Below are positions 6,275 through 8,400 of a stretch of DNA of 8,400 bases, one piece after another (position 1 is the first letter of the stretch; every line of letters starts with the position of its first letter). The notes beneath the pieces were generated by a model, which saw only the letters and a program-made list of their open reading frames with translations, was not told where the DNA came from and searched no databases. The DNA is from Blastococcus sp. CT_GayMR20 (lineage in GTDB: Bacteria > Actinomycetota > Actinomycetes > Mycobacteriales > Geodermatophilaceae). The stretch is from positions 1 to 8,400 of the forward strand of contig NZ_SPQM01000174.1 in the NCBI RefSeq assembly GCF_004570345.1, given 5' to 3'. The position numbers and the translations under genes were made by a program.

Positions 6275-6799
6275 TCAGCTGCCCATGGCGGCGCGGATCA
6301 CGCGCACCGATTCCGCCAGCGGCGTCACCGACGTGTCGACGACGACCTCCGCCCGGCCCGGCGCCTCGTAGGGGTCGCTGACCCCGGTGAACTCGGGGAT
6401 CTCCCCGGCGCGCGCCTTGGCGTAGAGCCCCTTCACGTCCCGCTGCTCGCACACCTCCAGCGGGGTCGCGAGGTGGACGAGGACGAACCGGCCGTGCTTC
6501 TCGACGAGCGCGCGCGCCTCCTCCCGTGCCGCCTCGTAGGGGGCGATCGCCGCGACGACGACGGTTCCGCCGTGCCGCACGATCTCTCCCGCGACCCAGC
6601 CGATGCGGCGGATGTTGAGGTCGCGGTGCTCCTTGGAGAACGTCAGCTCGCTGGACAGGTGCGTCCGGACGACGTCGCCGTCCAGGACCGTCACCTCGCG
6701 GCCCTCGGCCTCCAGCCGGGCGACCAGGGCGTCGGCGATCGTGGACTTGCCGGCGCCGGAGAGGCCGGTCAGGAAGACGGTGACGCCGCTGGTCGACAT
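6275..6799 (-). CDS. cysC: Adenylyl-sulfate kinase (APS kinase) CysC
   Basis: A 174-residue single-domain kinase that phosphorylates APS at the 3' position with ATP, giving PAPS. It shows the Walker A motif GLSGAGKST (12-20), DGD (40-42) followed by VVRTHLS, the substrate-binding block FSKEHRDLNIRRIG (54-67), and IAPY (86-89) where many stand-alone enzymes have SPY. The lid region LYAKARAGEIPEFTGVSDPYE (125-145) is complete. FSKEHRD and IAPY resemble, from memory, the kinase domain of bifunctional ATP sulfurylase/APS kinases, yet no sulfurylase domain is attached. The gene follows rrf2 by 48 bases and precedes the leader peptide, so it is in the same transcription direction but outside the proposed attenuator. 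Start ATG 6799 has GAGGA about 13 bases upstream. Confidence 0.93.
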   Translation of the reverse strand: MSTSGVTVFLTGLSGAGKSTIADALVARLEAEGREVTVLDGDVVRTHLSSELTFSKEHRDLNIRRIGWVAGEIVRHGGTVVVAAIAPYEAAREEARALVEKHGRFVLVHLATPLEVCEQRDVKGLYAKARAGEIPEFTGVSDPYEAPGRAEVVVDTSVTPLAESVRVIRAAMGS

Positions 6800-6847
6800 G
6801 CCGTCAGTGTTCCTCAGCCGCTGTCGTCGGCCCGAGCGGGGAGCAGG

Positions 6848-7324
6848 TCAGCCGGTCGGTCCGCGGCCGTCGAAGGACCGCCACGCACTCTCCAGCTCGA
6901 CGAGCTCGGCCACGTGGTCGGGCAGCTTGCCGGCGACGACGTCGGCGAGGGTGACCTCCTCGAGCACCCGCCGGTAGGTCTCGCGGGCGGCGACCCACAC
7001 GCTCGCGAGGGTGGCGGCGTTGCCGGGGTACTGGACATCCTCGGGTCGCTGACCGTGCACCTCGGCGAGGAAGCCCTGCTCGACGCGCATGACGCGGGCG
7101 ATGGAGATCTCCGACGGCGGGAGCGCCAGCCGGTAGCCGCCGTCCCTCCCGCGCTGGCTGGTGACCAGGCGAGCGTGCTGCAGGTCGCCGAGGATCGCCT
7201 GCAGGAAGCGGGACGGGATGCCCTGGGCGGTCGCGATGCGCTCGCTGGTCAACGCCTCCGGGGCGACGGCGGCGAGTTCGAGGGCGGCTCGAACCGCGTA
7301 GTCGACCCGGGCAGTGATGCGCAC
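6848..7324 (-). CDS. Rrf2 family transcriptional regulator, cysteine-free
   Basis: A 158-residue Rrf2-type DNA-binding protein. The winged helix occupies residues 1-70: the MRITARVDYAVRAALELA opening, a recognition region GIPSRFLQAILGDLQHARLV (35-54) and the wing RGRDGGYRLA (58-67). A dimerisation helix and a C-terminal block around W110 (VWVAARETYRRVLEEVTLADV) follow. The whole protein has no cysteine, so it cannot hold the [Fe-S] cluster of IscR or NsrR; it is in this way like Bacillus CymR, the Rrf2 regulator of cysteine metabolism. As first gene of the cysC-sirA-cysH cluster it is probably the sulfur regulator; that is an inference from context, not from sequence identity. GTG 7324 is preceded by AGGATGG. 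The spacer upstream of it is an inverted repeat, a possible autoregulatory site. Confidence 0.9.
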   Translation of the reverse strand: MRITARVDYAVRAALELAAVAPEALTSERIATAQGIPSRFLQAILGDLQHARLVTSQRGRDGGYRLALPPSEISIARVMRVEQGFLAEVHGQRPEDVQYPGNAATLASVWVAARETYRRVLEEVTLADVVAGKLPDHVAELVELESAWRSFDGRGPTG

Positions 7325-7358
7325 GGAGCCATCCTGCCTTTTCTGGGAGGGTGGCTCC
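7325..7358. repeat. Inverted repeat filling the rrf2/Nudix divergent spacer
   Basis: GGAGCCATCCTGCC (7325-7338) and GGGAGGGTGGCTCC (7345-7358) are inverted copies around a TTTTCT centre: 12 of 14 positions pair normally, one is a G-T and one a mismatch. The repeat fills the 35 bases between the two divergent starts (7324 and 7360). Each arm also holds the ribosome binding site of the gene it faces, so it may be an Rrf2 operator or just two similar start regions placed head to head. Confidence 0.5.
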
Positions 7359-7359
7359 C

Positions 7360-8139
7360 GTGTTCGTCCTGCGTTTCACCACCTTGGTGGAGGCGCCACT
7401 GACCGTGGCGTTCGACGTCGCGCGCACGCTGGGGCGTCCGTGGCCCTTCCCGCTGGAAGAGCTCGAGTCCGTGCGGCCGCACTCCGACGTCCACGCGGGC
7501 CACCCGGCGTCGGGGCGGGGGCGGGTCACCCACTCGCGCCGGTTCACCGCCACGGGCGCCGGCACCCGGGTCGACGAGCAGGTCGAGTGCGTCATCGGGC
7601 TGCGGTGGCCGATCGGCGTCCTCGTCGACCGGCTGGTCCTGCGGCGGCGGATCGCCCGCGCGATGCACGCGCACCTCGACGCCTACGCCGCGGCCGCCGG
7701 CCGGCTGGCGCTCGACGTCGTCCAGGTGGTCGGGGCCGCGATCGTCGACGGCGACCGCGTGCTGGTCGCGCAGCGCTCGGGCGGGCCCTACGACGGCTGC
7801 TGGGAGTTCCCCGGCGGCAAGGTCGAGCCGGGGGAGTCCGATCTGGCGGCGCTGGCCCGGGAGATCGCGGAGGAGCTCGGCGTCGCGATCGAGCCGCAGG
7901 AGTTCGTCGGCGAGGTGCTGCTGGACGGCGTCGTGGGGGGCGGGGCGCCCGGCGCCTCGACGCTGCGCGTCTGGTGGGCGCGGATCCCGGACCGCGACGG
8001 TCCCGTCGCGCACGAGCACGCGCAGCTCCGGTGGGTCGGCGTCGCGGAGCTGGACGACCTCGACTGGATCCCGGCCGACCGCCCGCTGCTCCCCGCCGTC
8101 CGCACCCTCCTCGAACGACGACGGACGCCGTCCCGGTAG
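7360..8139 (+). CDS. Fusion of a SRPBCC-like domain and a Nudix (MutT-like) hydrolase
   Basis: A 259-residue two-part protein. Residues 1-115 look like a SRPBCC/START-type ligand-binding domain: a FVLRFTTLVEAPLTVAFDVA opening, a central RRFTATGAGTRVDEQVE strand pair and a C-terminal helix LRRRIARAMHAHLDAYA. Residues 118-259 form a Nudix hydrolase with a full Nudix box from Gly153 (GKVEPGE, 153-159) through REIAEELGV (167-175); VAQRS and WEFPGGK resemble MutT enzymes that clean 8-oxo-dGTP from the nucleotide pool. The exact substrate cannot be read. GTG 7360 is preferred because GGGAGG (7345-7350) is 9 bases away; the GTG at 7351 touches that site. It diverges from rrf2 with only 35 bases between, so its promoter probably overlaps rrf2. 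The SRPBCC part is assigned with less certainty than the Nudix part. Confidence 0.85.
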   Translation: MFVLRFTTLVEAPLTVAFDVARTLGRPWPFPLEELESVRPHSDVHAGHPASGRGRVTHSRRFTATGAGTRVDEQVECVIGLRWPIGVLVDRLVLRRRIARAMHAHLDAYAAAAGRLALDVVQVVGAAIVDGDRVLVAQRSGGPYDGCWEFPGGKVEPGESDLAALAREIAEELGVAIEPQEFVGEVLLDGVVGGGAPGASTLRVWWARIPDRDGPVAHEHAQLRWVGVAELDDLDWIPADRPLLPAVRTLLERRRTPSR

Positions 8140-8156
8140 CGGGGCGGCGTCCGTCG
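8119..8156. terminator. Strong bidirectional terminator hairpin
   Basis: CGACGGACGCCGTCCC (8119-8134) pairs with GGGGCGGCGTCCGTCG (8141-8156) around a GGTAGC loop: a 16-bp stem with one G-T pair. The TAG stop of the Nudix gene (8137-8139) lies in the loop, so the left arm is also coding sequence. The CsbD gene converges from the other side and stops at 8176, so the hairpin probably ends both transcripts. Confidence 0.8.
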
Positions 8157-8175
8157 GTTCGCAGCGGTCGTTCTG

Positions 8176-8346
8176 CTACTTGAAGGCGTCCTTGACCTTC
8201 TCGCCGGCCTGCTTGAGGTTGCTCTTGGTCTGGTCCTTCTGGCCGGCGGCCTGCAGGTCGCGGTCGTCGGTCGCGTCGCCCAGGGCCTCCTTGGCCTTTC
8301 CGCCGAGCTCTTCGATCTTGTTGTTCAGCTTGTCCTCGCCGCTCAT
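8176..8346 (-). CDS. CsbD family stress protein
   Basis: A 56-residue hydrophilic protein of the CsbD family: small, Lys-, Asp- and Gly-rich, probably helical or partly disordered, and usually induced by general stress in bacteria; its molecular role is unknown. The sequence opens MSGEDKLNNKIEELGGKAKE, with the repeated family pattern K-x2-G-x2-(K/E)-E: IEELGGKAKEALGDATDD (11-28) and NLKQAGEKVKDAF (43-55). There is no signal peptide, membrane segment or cysteine. ATG 8346 follows an excellent ribosome binding site GAGGAG (8360-8355) and the stop is TAG at 8178-8176. It converges on the Nudix gene over a shared terminator. Its promoter lies in the last 50 bases of the window or beyond the edge. 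Confidence 0.92.
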   Translation of the reverse strand: MSGEDKLNNKIEELGGKAKEALGDATDDRDLQAAGQKDQTKSNLKQAGEKVKDAFK

Positions 8347-8400
8347 GGATCGCTCTCCTCGTCTCGGAACGGGTATCGGAGTGCCCCTACCCCTGCGGCG

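Noticed and set aside
4267..6381. A 704-codon open frame on the plus strand opposite sirA
   Set aside because: It is the antisense of sirA, whose homology is certain. It also crosses the sirA/leader spacer without any start or domain evidence.
6011..7402. A 463-codon plus-strand frame across the leader, cysC and rrf2
   Set aside because: It runs antisense to three recognised minus-strand genes and has no domain signature.
8388..8393. GGGTAG on the minus strand, like the -10 of a SigB-type stress promoter for csbD
   Set aside because: It would fit a stress gene, but the -35 region lies beyond the window edge and the match is six bases in a G-rich stretch, so it cannot be supported.
1..8400. 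CRISPR arrays, insertion sequences, tRNA or rRNA genes
   Set aside because: No regularly spaced repeats, transposase motifs, cloverleaf-like segments or rRNA-like sequence were seen on either strand.

Overview
The base composition is very high in G+C, third codon positions are almost all G or C, and several genes start with GTG. Together with the gene families present (mycobacterial-type SirA sulfite reductase, a CysH with iron-sulfur cysteines, an actinobacterial sulfur-type leader peptide, PhoX with a PHO box), this points to a high-GC actinobacterium. A member of Geodermatophilaceae or a relative is a reasonable guess, but the window cannot prove it.

Layout, left to right. Positions 1-278 hold no secure gene; 1-118 look like minus-strand coding sequence of an unrecognised protein running off the left edge. 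A DUF3037 gene (279-671, +) comes next. Then a phosphate-starvation unit: a two-unit PHO box (729-750), a -10 element (767-772) and a Tat-exported PhoX phosphatase (806-3064, +), ending at a hairpin (3075-3108) shared with the converging minus-strand operon.

The core is a sulfur-assimilation cluster on the minus strand, read right to left: an Rrf2-family regulator without cysteines (7324-6848), APS kinase cysC (6799-6275), a 28-residue leader peptide (6226-6140), ferredoxin sulfite reductase sirA (6036-4363), a 56-residue zinc-ribbon protein (4363-4193), APS/PAPS reductase cysH (4196-3486) and a pterin dehydratase (3461-3168). sirA, the zinc-ribbon gene and cysH overlap at their stop/start codons, so they are probably translationally coupled. 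CysH makes sulfite, SirA reduces it to sulfide, and CysC diverts APS to PAPS. ATP sulfurylase and sirohaem genes are not in the window.

The most interesting part is the 103-base spacer between the leader peptide and sirA. The leader's only Cys codon lies in the first of four RNA segments that can pair as 1:2, 2:3 or 3:4, and segment 4 contains the sirA ribosome binding site. This is the layout of a cysteine-responsive translational attenuator. With the adjacent Rrf2 gene it suggests two layers of sulfur control.

To the right, a SRPBCC-like/Nudix fusion gene (7360-8139, +) diverges from the Rrf2 gene across a 35-base spacer that is almost entirely an inverted repeat. It converges through a strong hairpin (8119-8156) on a small CsbD-family stress protein (8346-8176, -).
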